Of a DNA stretch of 5,886 nt, positions 5,741-5,886 are shown piece by piece; within the stretch, counting starts at the first letter, position 1, and each line of letters begins with the position of its first letter. The notes under the pieces are model-generated. The model saw only the letters and a list, made by a program, of their open reading frames with translations. It had not been told where the DNA came from and did not search any database. The translations under genes were made by a program, and so were the position numbers. The stretch is from positions 1 to 5,886 of the forward strand of contig CAMOIZ010000069.1 in the NCBI GenBank assembly GCA_946616385.1, in the 5' to 3' direction. This DNA comes from an uncultured Bacteroidales bacterium. GTDB lineage: Bacteria > Bacteroidota > Bacteroidia > Bacteroidales > UBA932.

Positions 5741-5886
5741 ATGAAATCGGACATCATAATAATTGGCGGAGGAGCAGCAGGGCTGATGGCTGCTTACGGA
5801 GCGGCATCCACGCTTGTAGCAGCAGGCAGCGACGCTTCGGTGCTTCTTCTCGAGAAAATGCCTCGCCCCGGCAGGAAAATAATGAT
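5741..5886 (+). CDS. HI0933/BaiN-family flavoprotein (NAD(P)/FAD-dependent oxidoreductase), 3' partial
   Basis: Only the first 48 codons are in the window. They begin at ATG 5741 with MKSDIIIIGGGAAGLMAAYGA, a dinucleotide-binding Rossmann motif (GGGAAG, residues 9-14). The second beta strand is VLLLEKMPRPGRKIM (residues 34-48), and its acidic Glu38 should bind the FAD ribose. LEKMPRPGRKI is typical of the HI0933/YhiN/BaiN family, in which a TGKGRCN-like block usually follows; that part is not visible. The loop between helix and second strand (about residues 20-33) looks slightly longer than usual. No Shine-Dalgarno sequence and no -7 box were seen between the SRP terminator and the ATG, so expression may depend on read-through from the SRP promoter or on a promoter I do not recognise. 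The reaction cannot be inferred from this fragment. Confidence 0.85.
   Translation, partial: MKSDIIIIGGGAAGLMAAYGAASTLVAAGSDASVLLLEKMPRPGRKIM

Overview
The window looks like chromosomal DNA of a member of the Bacteroidota, probably Bacteroidales. Three lines of evidence support this. Exact TAnnTTTG-type -7 promoter boxes lie before mnmA, cdd and the SRP RNA. Most start codons lack a clear Shine-Dalgarno sequence and sit in A/T-rich leaders. MnmA is an enlarged form of the kind I associate with this phylum. A partial count puts G+C in the mid-50s, higher than typical Bacteroides. I cannot name a genus.

Layout: (1) 1-2195, plus strand: a CE2/SGNH-type carbohydrate esterase whose 5' end lies outside the window, followed after 5 bases by an exported ENPP-type phosphodiesterase of the alkaline phosphatase superfamily. 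They are probably co-transcribed. (2) 2198-5082, minus strand: mnmA (tRNA U34 2-thiolase), overlapped by an ATGA junction with a COG2509-type FAD-dependent oxidoreductase. This pair converges on block 1 with only two bases between the stop codons. (3) 5083-5134: a 52-base divergent promoter region serving mnmA and cdd, with two oppositely oriented -7 boxes. (4) 5135-5886, plus strand: cytidine deaminase (cdd), then the small bacterial SRP RNA (ffs) with its own promoter and terminator, then the first 48 codons of a second flavoprotein of the HI0933/BaiN family that runs off the window.

The right half is mostly housekeeping: tRNA wobble modification, pyrimidine salvage and protein targeting, plus two flavoproteins of poorly defined role. 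The left half is a small exported hydrolase module, plausibly for acetylated and phosphorylated extracellular substrates. There is no mobile element, CRISPR array, tRNA or rRNA. The longest stretch without protein coding is 5609-5740, and the SRP RNA fills most of it. I saw no convincing undescribed system. The points most worth a second look are the roughly 100-residue MnmA insertion, the mnmA/FAD-enzyme coupling, the compressed divergent promoter that predicts a nearly leaderless mnmA mRNA, and the flavoprotein start placed directly behind the SRP RNA terminator.
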